Shown piece after piece: positions 33,538-46,939 of a DNA stretch of 64,000 bases (within the stretch, counting starts at the first letter, position 1; each line of letters starts with the position of its first letter). The notes under the pieces were generated by a model. The model did not search any database. It had not been told where the DNA came from and saw nothing but the letters and a program-made list of their open reading frames with translations. The stretch spans positions 14,991,111 to 15,055,110 of the forward strand of contig NC_092576.1 of assembly GCF_037975245.1 (NCBI RefSeq), written 5' to 3'. The position numbers were made by a program, and so were the translations under genes. This DNA comes from Apostichopus japonicus. Its lineage: Eukaryota; Echinodermata; Holothuroidea; Aspidochirotida; Stichopodidae.

Positions 33538-34189
33538 AACAAAAACGTTACACCGCACACTGAATCAAGTAGAACATTTGACCAAGACCGATTATATATA
33601 CTATACTTTTAAATTGTATATAGGTGACAATTCATATGTTCATCGGATAAAAAATTTAAGAAATATGTTAGAAAATAACTAATGATTACTTAAGCAGTAA
33701 GGTTTGTATTAAGGATAACCTTGTTTACTTTTGCAGCGGTTTTTAATTTAGAGTATGCAATTACTTTATGAACTATTTGTTATATTTGATCAAATTCTTT
33801 GAGACCAATCAAAACGTACATTGATCAGTGAAAAATTATCTCATTGATTATTTTCCATCAAAATTATGATCTTTCCATTTTATAGAACGTGAAATATTGT
33901 TTGCAACGCTCGCATATATCCCCGTGGTGCACTGTTGTTGTCTCTACCGACTCATGTGCCAAAGATATAACTGGTAACGTCTTCTCACTGTATAAAAGTC
34001 CAATACTTCTGCTCACCCATCCTCCCACCCCCTCACCCACCATTTTCTTCGGGTGAGTCTAGCCCAACAAGACCTACCGAACTGAATCAAGAAAGAGAAC
34101 ACCTTTTAATATGTTTTGTTTATGGTATCGCAAGTCACCACTTGTGGTTAAAGAGAGCTGATGATTCCACTTAATATATACTGATCTAC

Positions 34190-35220
34190 AATATGTTAAC
34201 GGACGCATTTCACGAAATGTCAGTTCAAGTGGTAATACGAAATCTTTATCAGCATACCCCTGATATCACTTCTCTGAATGAGACAAAACTAGATGATAAC
34301 ACCCATGTATATAATCTAGAGTCCAGACTATCATATTTTCAAAAAACACCTTAATATAATTGTTTGCTCTGATCACTCTGATACTTGTCAATGACCTTCA
34401 TTTTCCCCTTATAACTATAGCAATTTCAGCCTATATGCAGACGACACCACCCATCTAAAACACCGGCTACACCCCTACACTTAGAATAAAGTATACCCAT
34501 AAAGCCGTTATCCACTTGGAGAATTGGTGCAACTGGTGGCATGTTTAAATCAACCTTATTAAGTTTAAGTAGTAGCACGCAGTTACCTAAATACAGGCCT
34601 TAAAAACAATTTGTACTGCTGTATCCTTTTTTAATTTTACCCATCATAACACTGTTGAAGCAAATTTTCTCGGGGTCAAGTTTAACCGTAAACTTTCCTT
34701 CAAACCTCACTGCGACAACAACGTATCTAAAAGATGGCAATTTTAATTAACCGTCGCTCGCTTGCTTTAAAATTTGCATACTCTATCAAACTATTTACTT
34801 TTCTAAAATATACCGTTATAGCATACTCTAAAATAAACACCAAACTAAAAACCTCTATATGAAAAACCTCCTTCTAAGTCATACTATTACCAACTTTCAC
34901 TACTGTCCTAAAAAACCTCAGTTATTTTTTTACTTCTTAGAAGGCACTCTCGCTAGCAGCTAGCCCCACCCCTTCCCAATCTAGTCTGTTCTTTTTTTCA
35001 TTAGTGGTATGGCTGTTAAAATCAAGTTTAAGTAAACATTCAAGCAACTCAACAGGAACTCCCTTGAATATCTGTTTCCACCACCAAATAAAAACATTCT
35101 TCTAAATTCACAGCAGAATGTTTCCCGTCTACCTATCGGCCAAATCCCTTGGAATGATCGCATCGCGGGATCGGACAGGATGAGAATATTTCTGCACGAA
35201 CATTTCTCTTCTCCCATTAA
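34190..35220 (+). pseudogene. Degenerate LINE remnant, block B copy
   Basis: Endonuclease-like box TPDITSLNETKLDDN at about 34255-34300, then a deletion, then the RT site SLYADDTTHL at about 34428-34457 and FLGVKFNRKLSFKPHCD at about 34670-34720. The catalytic YADD is retained here but reads YAND in block A. Stops and frameshifts elsewhere show it is dead. Confidence 0.6.
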
Positions 35221-36061
35221 GTTTCGATTTGAAGTTATAGGTTCGTGGTTATACAGCACAGCTCAGTTGCTGTTTGATAACTCGTTAATTGTTTGTCCAG
35301 CGAAACGTGATTGGTCACACATGCTGTAAGGATAATTGGATGTCATGTGAGAGGAAAACGACGAGCCTTCAGGTCTAACAACGTAAAGTCTAACAAAAAC
35401 CATGGGAAATAGTGTTGAAAGTCCGTATCAAGTACAGGCCGTCGGTACTAGTAGTGATCGCTAGGACAATCCTCCACAAAATCACCCAGCACTCACGCAT
35501 GTAGCAAAATGTCCGTGTTGTGTGTAATTGCAGTAAATTATATACATGACAGATTTACTTTCTACAAAAGTATGTGTAGTGTAAGATTAGTTAGGTTTCA
35601 ACCACGTTTGCGCTATATTGGTAAAGCCTAGCAAGGAAGTAAAAGAAATAATAGCATGGCAATCCATTCAGATATATGCTAATCAAAACTTTTGTAATGT
35701 CATCACTCCGTGAGGACATTTTACAGCCACCAAAACGAAAGGAGTTTTCTTAATGAAAATGCATTCATTTATTCAACACTCAGCAATTTTTCTTACCTGA
35801 AAACTTATTGTAACGCCAACCCTCTCTTTGATTGTAGGAGCCTTCTACGATTGATTTGAAGTTGATTAAGAAACTAATAAAGTTAAAAACAAAGCAAAAT
35901 AAATAAATGGGGATAATCCTGACTTGTTAAATATATGTAAACTGTTAGATTCCACACCACCATTGTGCACTCCTTTTAAATGGTAGAACGTGTGTCATAC
36001 GCTCTCATTGACAGTGATAGAAAGCTACAATACGTATTCCACCAGATGCGTCACTGTGGCT
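35221..36061. other. Non-coding duplicated flank
   Basis: Collinear with 7200-8062. No gene supported. Confidence 0.5.
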
Positions 36062-36088
36062 TAGTACGGACTTAGACATATCAAATGA

Positions 36089-36147
36089 ATGACCGATTTC
36101 GATTCCTGCCTTCGCCTGATGAGTCCGTGAGGTACGAAGCCGGTCGT
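36089..36147 (+). ncRNA. Hammerhead ribozyme-like motif, probably decayed
   Basis: CTGATGA (36116-36122), stem II GTCC/GGTAC with loop GTGA and one bulged T (36123-36135), then GAA (36136-36138). This is the satellite-RNA-type hammerhead core with a single inserted base. A 7-bp stem III is possible in a type III layout: ATGACCG (36089-36095) with CGGTCGT (36141-36147), one G-T pair. Against function: the base after GAA is G instead of A, the cleavage triplet is not GUC, and stem I (CGA/TCG) is only 3 bp. Confidence 0.4.
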
Positions 36148-36553
36148 CAAATTGAAGTTTTCTGGTGTCTTATCTTTCATAATTTATTTAACGTATGTTA
36201 TTTCCAAACAAAGTGAGAAAGTACTCATAGTTGTCAAAGAATGAATACCGATTATTTTAAAATATGTATTGAATTGTATGGTCCCCCTGGAACCTTCTTC
36301 AGTAATGAGGCTTGAGTTCAAGCGAAAAGTACACACAAGTGAAATGAACATAGACGTTTATGGAGTGACAATAATACAGAATATCTGAGAGCAACAAGCA
36401 ATTAAAAAGTAAGCAATACAATAAACTATGGTGAGTTTTCGTGCGCAGAGAAAGATGGATTGGCTTTTATGCTCTTGATTTATTTTAGTTATTTCTTCGG
36501 AATGATATTGACTGAGAGAGGAAGAGTTATCAAAAGTAAAAGAAAAAATGTGT

Positions 36554-36609
36554 GATCGCCCTACCACCATCCCTGCATCTCTATAATGGTCGAAGGTGGT
36601 GGGGCGATC
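36554..36609. repeat. 15-bp inverted repeat (hairpin)
   Basis: GATCGCCCTACCACC (36554-36568) faces GGTGGTGGGGCGATC (36595-36609): 14 of 15 positions pair, with a 26-base loop. It lies inside the block B-specific insertion and could be a small mobile-element end or a structured RNA. Confidence 0.6.
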
Positions 36610-37029
36610 TACCTTGTGTGCTGTTGGAGTTTTGGCTTGAGAAAATTGATATTCTGTTGTTCAATTTCGTCAAATGTCGAGCTTTAGAATAAAAACATAG
36701 ACCTAAGAAGGAATGCTTTTCTTCTTTTATTATGAAAACAAAGGATGTAATCGGAAGCAAATAATTTGTGATAAAAAAAAAACATTTCACTTGAGATTTA
36801 CTCTTTAATAAATGGAGCATATCTTGTTTAAAATCCTTTGTGCCTTGAAAGAATCAATACTGAAATCCTAGGGTAAGACTATTCTTCATCAGATCTGTAA
36901 AGGATCTCGCATTATCTGATCACTTAGAACGAATTGAAAGGAGACGCATTGCTTTCTGCTTTCATTGCAACGAGATGTTTTTTTTTTTATCCCATCTATC
37001 AAAGATAAAATGTAATTAGATAATGTTCA

Positions 37030-37075
37030 GTGTTGTTCGTTAGCTCAGAGGGTTGAGCAGATGACTAAAAAACGG
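37030..37075 (+). repeat. tRNA-like (SINE head) fragment, block B copy
   Basis: GTTAGCTCAGAGGGTTGAGC, counterpart of the fragment at 8205-8262. No B box; decayed. Confidence 0.35.
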
Positions 37076-37195
37076 GTGGGGGGGGGAGTGGGCGGCCTCC
37101 CCTCTGTGTATGATTTATGAAAGAACGTGGAACAATTTGATGTTTTTATTATATTTTTGTTACTTTTTATTTTGTTATTTTTGTTGTTCAGAAAC

Positions 37196-37647
37196 TGAAA
37201 CTAGGAAAAAAATAGCAAGGTACTAAACAATGTAGTTTTGTCGAAAATCTTTGAAAATACTGGAATTTTGCAAGGGCGTTTGGCGGTTACTTTGAAATAC
37301 CCCGGCTCCATACCCTCCGATGAAGCCCTCTCCTGCCGCCTGTAAAGCCAAGGATTCCATCTTGGGCTGCTTTTCTTGCAAAGTACTTCATATCAAGCTT
37401 TTCTTGGCAGAAAAACACAGAGAAACTAGGAAAAAAATAGCAAGGTACTAAACAATGTAGTTTTGTCGAAAATCTTTGAAAATACTGGAATTTTGCAAGG
37501 GCGTTTGGCGGTTACTTTGAAATACCCCGGCTCCATACCCTCCGATGAAGCCCTCTCCTGCCGCCTGTAAAGCCAAGGATTCCATCTTGGGCTGCTTTTC
37601 TTGCAAAGTACTTCATATCAAGCTTTTCTTGGCAGAAAAACACAGAG
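37196..37647 (+). repeat. Perfect tandem duplication, 2 x 226 bp
   Basis: 37196-37421 and 37422-37647 appear identical base for base. Block A has a single unit (about 8305-8555). The junction lies at gaaact microhomology (cagaaactgaaact). It is very recent, or an assembly duplication. Confidence 0.95.
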
Positions 37648-37721
37648 ATGCTGTAATTTGCCTATCAATTCGTTTTGGGATATAATCTTCTATGTGTAAC
37701 TCATGGATACAACCAGTCCCC

Positions 37722-40700
37722 TTCAACATTTCTTATGGATATTTGGTAGAAGGGTGATGTCGATAGTTGACTGCAAACCCGACAATCAACACAAATTGGC
37801 CGTTTGACAATGATCATGTGTATCTGTTCTTTTCAGAAGCACAGTCCAGTGTAGGTTATTGTTCCTCGATATTTGAGCAGGATTATATGAAATATCTCTT
37901 CCCTATCGAAGGAACTCGTGATACGTCTATTAACGTAAAACCGTAATGATAAAATGGTTACAGTACTAGTCTTGATGTGGACCGGGGGTCAATGTGGATC
38001 AAGTTGTTTAGTTTTCATGTTTTCATGCTGCCTTTTCTTAAAGAGCATCAAAACAGTCGGAGGCTAAAATGGGTAAAGTGGGGACGGTGATTGGGTTCAA
38101 ATCACAGACGGCTCTATTTAACAACATTTGTTTTTTATTTCTCAGATAAGGAGTAGTTTAATAATATTATGCTGGATTTCCAACCAAAAAGGCTCATTTT
38201 AAGTAACAAACGGTAAGGTTTTACGCACCAGAAGCAGGAGCACCTTTGAGGTTTTTCACAAACCTGGGGACAGGTGTCCCCCTTTCTCCTCCCCCTCACC
38301 CTCCCCCTCCTCTTCCCCCAGAGCCGTATATGTCTTTATACGGCTCTGCTTTCCTCCATTTTGAACTTGAATTTAGCAATAGTGACTAATTTGACTGAAA
38401 ATCTTCTTGTATATTATATTGTTTTTCACCATAAGTAGTTCAAAACTCTCAGAGAATACCATATGTTATAATTGACATCCAATAAGACTAGTACTTATAA
38501 CGTTTAATGTGTAACAAGAGAAAGCAGTAAACTATATACAGTTTCAGTATTAAGTTTTAGTTTTAATTCTTCACCAGCTTACGTTTCAATTTGTATGAAT
38601 AAACTGCAACTTGAGTTGAATTGGTCAAAATTTGGTGTTATACGACAGTAGGTCTCCATAGGAGAGATAATGTCCCTAGACATACTATATTAGTAACAGA
38701 TCAATTTACCATAACATCACCGGGAACGTTGAAGTTAACGAATCCTTTCAAGATTTCCAATGAATAGCAAAATAATATACGAAATCTAATTGTCGATAAC
38801 TTAACTTAATTTAATCGTTATCCCGATGTGCTTCAAACTTGTTTGGTGTTTTAAGGTCGGGAGGGGAGAGGTAGGTGGGGAGGGGGCCTACAGACCAAAG
38901 CCGAGAACTATCAGAGATGCAATATAGTATATTTTCTTCTTCATTTTATACGGTACTTAACGAAAAAAGAGGACACGCCCCCAAACAATAAGATAGTACG
39001 TAGTCCTATGATATATATATATATATATATATATCACGTGACCAGTTTTAGATCAGATATCGTCTGGTAATTAAATGTTAGGTTCATACAGGTGAGCATC
39101 CGGGTCATTTGCTCGATTGACATGTTTAACTGTATCATCCCTATAGTCTTCATCAACATTGCTTTTCTATACAAATATACACAACACAACACAACAATTG
39201 GTTAAAATGGAAATATTGACATAAGTATTACGTAATATTTGAGCAGAGATATCTATTTTAACCCATATATAAAGTAAGTGAGTTGAGTCAAATTTTATAG
39301 CATTTTTTTTTCTGTTTCCTCGGATGAAATTTCACTTTCGATGAGGATGAATATGTCTATGATTTCATTGTGGGCAATCAGCTTCGAAATAATATCTGGA
39401 TACATCCATAAACAAGGCTATCTGAAGCGTTCTTCGTATTTGAAAATACAAGGGGATCTCCCCACTTAGGCCTATACTGTAGCAAGCCACGTAATAGGTC
39501 TCTCCGAGCTTGGGGGAATCCTAACTAACTAGTCAATCAAGCTTTTAACGTGAACACTAGGAGATAACGCGACTCGATATTTTCTTTTGCTTGCGCCATA
39601 GTCACCACTGCAGATATGCAGAGCGGTGATTGATGGCGGATGCATGTAAATAATATAAATAGCTACTTGAGCTGTAGTAATTATCGTTTTCCACGCGAAT
39701 GCGTAATAATTGTTCGTGCAATGTTAAAAACCACTGTTTCTCATACGCGGACACGTCCAAGGTCATTTTTAATAACTTCCTGAGGGAAATCGATATGTTG
39801 AAGAATGTGGAAAACATATTATCGATTATGGTTTAGCTTATTACATTAATATATGTCCACCCAAATTAGTTACTCTGGCAGGATATCAGTCAATATGCAA
39901 CAGTACAACTATAGCTAGGTTCTAACGTAGGCCTTAGCTCATAACGATATTTGCATTCATCATCCGAAGTTCTTTTCATGGACCGGTTTTTTGTGACTTA
40001 CCCGGGCCGATGTATGCGCATCACATGGCTGATACTCCTTATTCTATGATACTTCATTACCATATACCACTCCGATGAGGTGAGTTCCCACCATCAACGT
40101 AGGTAAGATTTCCACTTTCAGAGACACAAGCAGAAGAAAAATCACACTGCATCGCAACTCCAGACACGAGGTTGTAGGAACTTTACACTAACAAATACGT
40201 TTTAAACACTGAATGAAGGGTTGTTTGTCGGCTTCAGTAAATATAATAACACCAATATCATGTAGAATAGCTATAGTAATAATCGAGGAACTTCCCACTC
40301 GTAGGATACGCCTGGTGTTACTCAAAAACAAAATGAAACAAAGAGTGAGTAAAAGCATAAAGAGTTTGGTGTTATAATTGCGGAAGTTCCTGTTAACTCG
40401 TCATCACGTGAATCGTTTCAAGGTTCCTCCAATATTTGTTGTAGATTGCTTGGTAATGACACAACCGATACTGAGGCGATAATGTTGACCTGCGTATGTC
40501 TATGTGCATCCATGGATGGAGCTGTTCAGGCTATGTATGTCTGAGTACGGGTTGAGGGCAGGTGTAACCTAAAAATACAATATTAAACTTCATACTTAAA
40601 CAACATTGAAAGTCAATCTTATGAAGTACAAGAATAGTCTGATACTTTTGTGGGGCACAACAACGGTCACATTCTAAACTACTTGTAAATAATTAGCATG

Positions 40701-40884
40701 AATGGAGCATTTTGGAAATTTGTATTTTAAAGCTGAGTATTTGAAAACATTATTGACAAACTAGTACACAAGTTATTCCTTCCCATGTAAGACTGTGATA
40801 TTTTAAAACTAAAATTCTTTTTTACTTCCATAATGTCTACGTTATAAATATCCTTCATTCTTTCTTGAATTTATATGTTGTATT
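37722..40884. other. Non-coding duplicated DNA of block B
   Basis: Collinear with 13343-14500 and 16020-17560, except for a 110-bp extra piece at 38643-38755 and a block-specific 0.42-kb stretch at 38970-39385, which contains a short (TA)n run at 39009-39032. No gene supported. Confidence 0.5.
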
Positions 40885-40965
40885 TCAAATTTTGATATTA
40901 TTAATATATCGCCACATTGTGATATTATGGATATATCGACAAATTGTGATATTATGAATATAACA
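40885..40965 (+). repeat. 27-bp minisatellite, block B (about 3 units)
   Basis: Same gatattatggatatatcgac unit as block A but with fewer copies. It marks the end of segmental homology. Confidence 0.85.
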
Positions 40966-43470
40966 TTTGTTACTATATAATATGAAAAGTTAAATGAGAG
41001 TGATATTATGGTGCATTCCATATAATTCCATTCATAAATGTACTTTCTCACCCTAGCTGTCTTTATTTCTCAACTGCACCATTTATAATTGATATGTAAC
41101 AATGTTTTAATCATTGATCATGTTGAAGGTTGACATCTTATTGTGCTCATGTAGTTCTGTAAAATTCAATCCCCATATACCTTAGTCTAAGGATATATTT
41201 GAAGGATACAGGAGTGCTTAAATAACCCCATGGGTCATGTGGGATGAGGAAAGTGCAATATAGTTAATGCTGGATATGACATGGCACTGACGTCTGTAGT
41301 GGCTTTGACGAGCTCCTTCTTTGTATCAGGGGAAAAGTCATCACCAAGAATGGTGGGAGCACAATTGGCGTCATGGTGAGATGAAATGTTACTTTTGATG
41401 GCTTAATCCAGTGCAGAATATTACACTAAAATACGTATAGCTAGACTGGTGGGTATCGGTAGAGTCTTCTTAACTTAATCAGGGCTTCAATCCCAAATAT
41501 CTAGCATAGCCTGTATTGGACAGTGCAGTGATTGCAGTGCAGTCGGGATATACAATGACCAAAGTTTCATGCGATGTGAAAGATACTAAACTGATGATCA
41601 AATAAAACTTATTCTTCACCTCACCATGTTTGTAGCTTGGCGGCCACGGCGTAGGCACGCCTCAGGTAACCACATCCTTCGTCAACTCCCAAAACTGTAG
41701 CCTACAAATTACCAGTAATATGTAATATGTACACAGTAATCTGAATCAACTCTTACCTTTTAAGAGGGCCCTATTCTATCATGTTATACACCAATATTAG
41801 TGTGTTTTGTTCTTCAGATATTACAAACACACTGTTTGAATACACACCTCAAGTACAGATCACCTAGGTGTCCCCAAATTAAAAATCCCCCCCCCCCCCC
41901 CCGCCTTCTAGATGGTGTGTTCAAACACAGGTCCCTGATTGATGTGTCAGTTCAAGCACATGCACACAAATCATTTGTGTATAACGAATTTAATGTGTCT
42001 TTTTTTGTACTGTTTGAATGGGTACAGCTTTGTTAATATTATCGTCTCGTTTCAATCTGCTTGACGTTTCACTGTCCCCCGTTTCACAGTACCCTGTGTG
42101 ACTGAACAATCTGGTATAATTTGTTCCCAGATTATTTCACTTTCTGTCAAAGGCGATATAATTGTAAATAAACAAACTTTTATAATAAGAAAATCAGTTT
42201 ACTACATTGGTTTGTAAATGAAATAATTTCGTTACTTAACTAACCATGCTGTACATTTCGAAGCGGTTATAGATAGATAAGCTATAAAAGAGGTCGAGTC
42301 ATCTTCAATTTTTTTGCTTAAAAGCATCTCAATAACATACCAAACGTTTTTTAATAACAGTTGGGAGTGGTGAGGTTGACATACGTTCTCCAGTACCCCC
42401 CATACACTCCCTCCCCCTCCCCGTCTCCTCTCTCTGTACAACTATTCGTGTCATTAGGCAAAACGAATGTCTTAAACGTGAACTAGCGGATATATGGTTG
42501 TTGGTTGGTTGTTTCCTCTGAGATATAATGACAGCTCGTTTCCGAAATCCGGCATGGACACAAGTACTTATCCACCCTGGGGAACTGGTCATGATTCCAA
42601 TAATTTCGCCGAGTTGATTAAAAACCAGCCAATGGTATATCAGCAGCTGATATATTTAGTCGCTACGTACTATGTAAACATGTTTCAATATAGGACGTAT
42701 CAGAACATCGTGTGAATACACAACTGACAAAAGCGTAGGCAGTAAAAGCAAATGGTGTGGGTGTTTGGTATTTTATATATAGTTGATAACTCTCGCGCAA
42801 TATATTTCCATACGATAGTAATATACTATGATATTGTGGAGTAAAGTTCAGCATGGGTTACACAAGGGGCCCGAACATTACCTATAGGTGTTGGGATGTT
42901 GATGTGATATTCATTAACCATCAACTTCTCTACTATATTTGCAATCATTATGAGAAGTCTCAAAACAAAAGTTATTTTTTATGGGGAATGGGGTGGAGTG
43001 AGTGGGGCAGGGGGGTTGGTTTGAAGATACGAGAGAGAAGCAACATGGGCAATAACTATCAACATTTACTCAAAGGACTGTTTTAACTACCGACAGCTTG
43101 AACCGGGTCGAAATCTTTTGCAACGGACAATTCTGTTCCCTGACGTCACTGAGTATATTCATCTTGACTGTTCGTTGGGAAGATTCAGGATACTGTAAGA
43201 TTATATAAAGGGATCGTCTTTAAGACCTTGAAAAATAACTTAAGGGAGAACTTGTTTGTCTTGATATTAAAAGTAAAAGAGAGTGCTGATAGTGTTTCAA
43301 TATATAGCTACTCCGGTATTTCAAAATCTTAAGCATTAAAATATGCTAAATCTCTGGATCGGTATTTGAAGACTAACATAGATGAGACGTCACTTCTTCA
43401 TTGCATATCTAAAGGTTGAGGTTAGTCAACTTTTCTGTCAATTTTAATAATTCAGCCAAAAACATAATGC
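40966..43470. other. Unassigned non-coding DNA
   Basis: No gene or element recognised. A homopolymer C run is at 41887-41902. Open frames up to 87 codons have no recognisable similarity and no splice context. Confidence 0.4.
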
Positions 43471-43479
43471 TCTTATTAA

Positions 43480-43690
43480 TATCATATAAACAACAGAAAG
43501 TAGATTTGGATGAAATTGAGCACCATCTGTGCTTGACACATTTGTATATGCATTGTTAACATGCCATGTGAGGGCCATAAAATGTATTATTTTTCCCGTT
43601 GAGTTTAGTGTTACATCTGATGGAACTGATCTAATAGTCGGTGTGTTAGACTACATACTCCATTTACTTTATCTGATGAACGTCTACTGC
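43480..43690 (+). repeat. Diverged dispersed repeat, copy 1
   Basis: Similar to 46105-46290: both begin tcatataa(a/g)caacag and share acacatttgta and ccc(a/g)ttgagttt. I judge similarity at about two-thirds by eye. Family unknown. Confidence 0.45.
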
Positions 43691-43699
43691 TTAAGGGTT

Positions 43700-46090
43700 G
43701 AAGTTGAAAAGAAGAAATAGAAAAGGAAACAAAAAATTAATTCGATAAGGAAGATGGTCTAATAACAATGATAATAAAAAAAATAAAAAAATGAAATGCA
43801 AAGAAAAGAAGAGTTCTTCATTCCTGCCTGACTAAACTTAAATTAAAAAAAAAAAAACTAATCTGTTCATTATGATTAAAAGTTCATATCAAATGTTACA
43901 AACAAAAATCCGTTTATCACATAAATACATGTGCAGTGGATTACGAAAAGGGGGAGTTTTCAGTGGGATTTTTGCCGTCTCAATGTTGTTTATTTCTTCT
44001 TGTTTTCAAGACTATCACTAAATACAACACCAGTAACTTTCAGATCATTCTACCCCACTTTTTTATGAAATTGAATCTTGACTACCACGACTACTTTTAA
44101 TGATAAGATATAGATGCATTTGCAGTTATCATGATGCAAGCATTCGGATTATCAGCTGCATTGAATGCCAGAAGGTACAAAAATGGCTATTCCCTTACCT
44201 GTTCTTCTTCTTCTTTTTAATTTTCCTTTTTTCTTATTTTTTCCCATTTTCAAGCTGAATTTAAACACTTGAAACTGAAAAATAAAAGCATAACTTATTA
44301 GGTACATGCTCAGAAATTCAACATGTTTGATCCACCATTATTTTGGGAAGCCCAACTTTATAACGGAAAATAGGTACTGTAATAAATAAAAAGTCTATAA
44401 AAATCAATGCAAATAAGAATCGGTGTGTAATATTTTGATTTGTTCAAGCTATCACCTTTGTCTGTCAAAGAACTTTTAAGTTGCTATTTCCCTGCAGGGT
44501 GGAACAAACATGTTTTTACCTTTTGGGGGTATGTCGTTCATCTCTATCCATAGACACCTGTTAATGGTTGAGTGTGCTTCTGCTACCTTAACTTAGACTC
44601 TTCTAAGAAGGGTATGTACAGATAATACTATAAAATTATATTGTATACAAGCATTGACAGATGCCTGTTGCAGTGGCGAATTAGGTCTACGAGGCTGAAA
44701 TTTTATTACAGCAGCCAGATGAGAATGAAGGATCTTGAAGAAGGGGGCATTCCCGCCCCTCTCCTTGCGCACGCCATTGGCTTTTAGTGCTGTTGCAATA
44801 TAATGGTACCGCTTGGAACCACATCTCGACCGGGTTTGCGTTACTTTACCAAACAAATGTCATACAAAAACATAACTGGATCTATTCACCAACAAGTAAC
44901 AAATTGTCAACGAATTTATTTAACAGTCTTCTATTTTTTTTTTTCATTTGGAACCCATTAAAGGGATTTTCTTATATTATCATCCCTGGTCCTACCGATG
45001 GGATACCATTACACGGTGCTTTTCAGGGACCTTAAATTTCCTCGAAGCGGTCGAGTTTAATTTCCCAGATTGCGGGAAAAAACTGCTTGCAAAGTTTATT
45101 TTACAGCAAATGATATTGATGGATGCAAATGAGCCTCACATGGAGGATATTAATGTCCATGTGCTTAATATATTTTCGTCGTTATAAAGTCATCAATTGA
45201 ATAGTTGATACGTGTTACCGGTAGCCGGTTAAAACGCTATATGTTCACTGTAAATTCTGGACAGCTCACATAGCGTAAACATCTTGTCGTACAGGTTTTA
45301 GTATTATGAAAGCAAACTGCAACACTTGAACGGCATTAACCTCTCTCTATTGTTATAAACTGGTTTTGAATAAAGAAGATGTGGTTCGTCAATGAGTATC
45401 GATAAAGTCCATTGGTGTGTTACGTGTTGGACATAACAGGGACTACTTGGTATTCCATTAATAGCGGTTTTCTTCATCAGTTCATTGTTCATCAGAATGT
45501 AGTCCATTGACTTATAAAACCAATAGAATAAAGAACAATGAATCGGGTAACATTCTTCCGAGATCAAACTAGTTTAATCCTGAGACGTGTACAACGAACA
45601 GATAGACCGAAGAGTTGAAGACACCCTCGAAGATCATGTGTAGTATATGTTCCCTTTCGAGGGGAATGGTTATACACACCTGCCGATGATCACAAAGTCG
45701 CAGTCTCGATGCAAGGGTTGAGAGCGGATCAGTCGTGCGGTAGTTTGGTTTCCGTGCCCAGGTTCTTTCCTGGGTGACTTTTCTTTGAAAGTATTCCTGG
45801 GAATCAATCATGGGAGAATAATCGAAAGGTACTCACATAAATAATTAAATATGAATAAGACAGAATTTTAGTCTTGATATGTTATAATACAAAGAAAGCA
45901 TACAACTTTGAATCCAATAATGTTTCTGTAGCTATTTCAATTTTTTCAAGATATTATCGTTAAATATACTGAATTTCTGGAAAATTCGTTTAGGCTACCT
46001 TGGTGGTGTTGACGTCGGCTCCTCACTGCAGTTTTTATAGTTAATCCGTTGTTAATCCGTGTTTATGTTAATCCGTTGTTTTTGAGGTCA
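43700..46090. other. Unassigned non-coding DNA
   Basis: Nothing supportable as a gene. A patch at 44660-44790 (cagtggcgaattaggtctac and gcgcacgccattgg) looks like decayed repeat DNA. Confidence 0.35.
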
Positions 46091-46104
46091 ACCAGAATAT
46101 GTTC

Positions 46105-46290
46105 GATAATCTTCATATAAGCAACAGAGCACCATTGGATGGCATTCGACATCATTAGTCCTTAACACATTTGTAATAAATTATAAACATTTCATTTGAG
46201 ACCATATAATCTAAATACCTCCCATTGAGTTTTGTGCTGCAACCGAGGGACTAGTCTGATGGACTGTGTAATAAACTAAAAGGTCCAGTC
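46105..46290 (+). repeat. Diverged dispersed repeat, copy 2
   Basis: Partner of 43480-43690. It shares spaced motifs in the same order. Confidence 0.45.
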
Positions 46291-46939
46291 ACTTTAAGTA
46301 GTGAATCTCAACTGTTTCAAGGGTTATTCCAAAAAACAAACAAAAATTAAGTAAATGTGATGCAACCTAGCAAGACAGAAAGTATGGTTTTTATCGGTCC
46401 ACGGCATATCAAAGTTAATTTTGTTGCTAAAGTTATCAAAACACAATACGGGGTATATTTTTTTTGTGAATCTCAAACAAAGTTCTGAAGAATCACTCAG
46501 TTTCCGGAACTACCTACTATCCGGTATGAGAATTTGCTACAACACTGTTGCTTATAGTGGGACCATATTGACACTGGTATACTTTGGTTTTCTTGCAAAA
46601 GTGACATAGATTGAATTCTATATATATTAAAATTTGATCTCATGGTCTTGCCGGCTTTTATGTCTCTAATATTGCAACGAATATAATGCTTGTTTTGGTG
46701 TAGGTTGTGTAAATCTTTACCAACACATTTATATCAAACAATGAGTTTATAAGTTCCTGCAACCCCTTGTGAACCACATCACTGTTAGAATGTGTTGCTT
46801 GGCTTACCACAAATAACCCATTACAATGAAATCCATATCCCCTTTCAGAGTGACAAAAAAGCCTTTTAATGAATTCGATGGCGCTAGTTTGAAACAGGGT
46901 GTTTTGTAATATAAAATAACTATATGGCACTTAAAGGCA
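46291..46939. other. Unassigned non-coding DNA
   Basis: Two small open frames (one per strand) without recognisable similarity; no element identified. Confidence 0.35.

Larger units (their letters stand above)
36062..36925. other. Block B-specific insertion of about 0.86 kb
   Basis: At this point block A continues from gtcactgtggcttagt into different, much shorter sequence, and homology resumes at 36920. The segment carries a hammerhead-like ribozyme core near its left edge and a 15-bp hairpin in the middle. No coding potential. It could be an unknown retroelement or a deletion in block A. Confidence 0.55.
30072..40965 (+). repeat. Segmental duplication, right block (B)
   Basis: Counterpart of 1-17690, shorter mainly because it lacks the 8671-12438 element, the TTAA MITE, the 5863-6377 stretch and the 9-bp minisatellite. 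Homology starts at the window's first base and ends at the 27-bp minisatellite. Confidence 0.9.
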
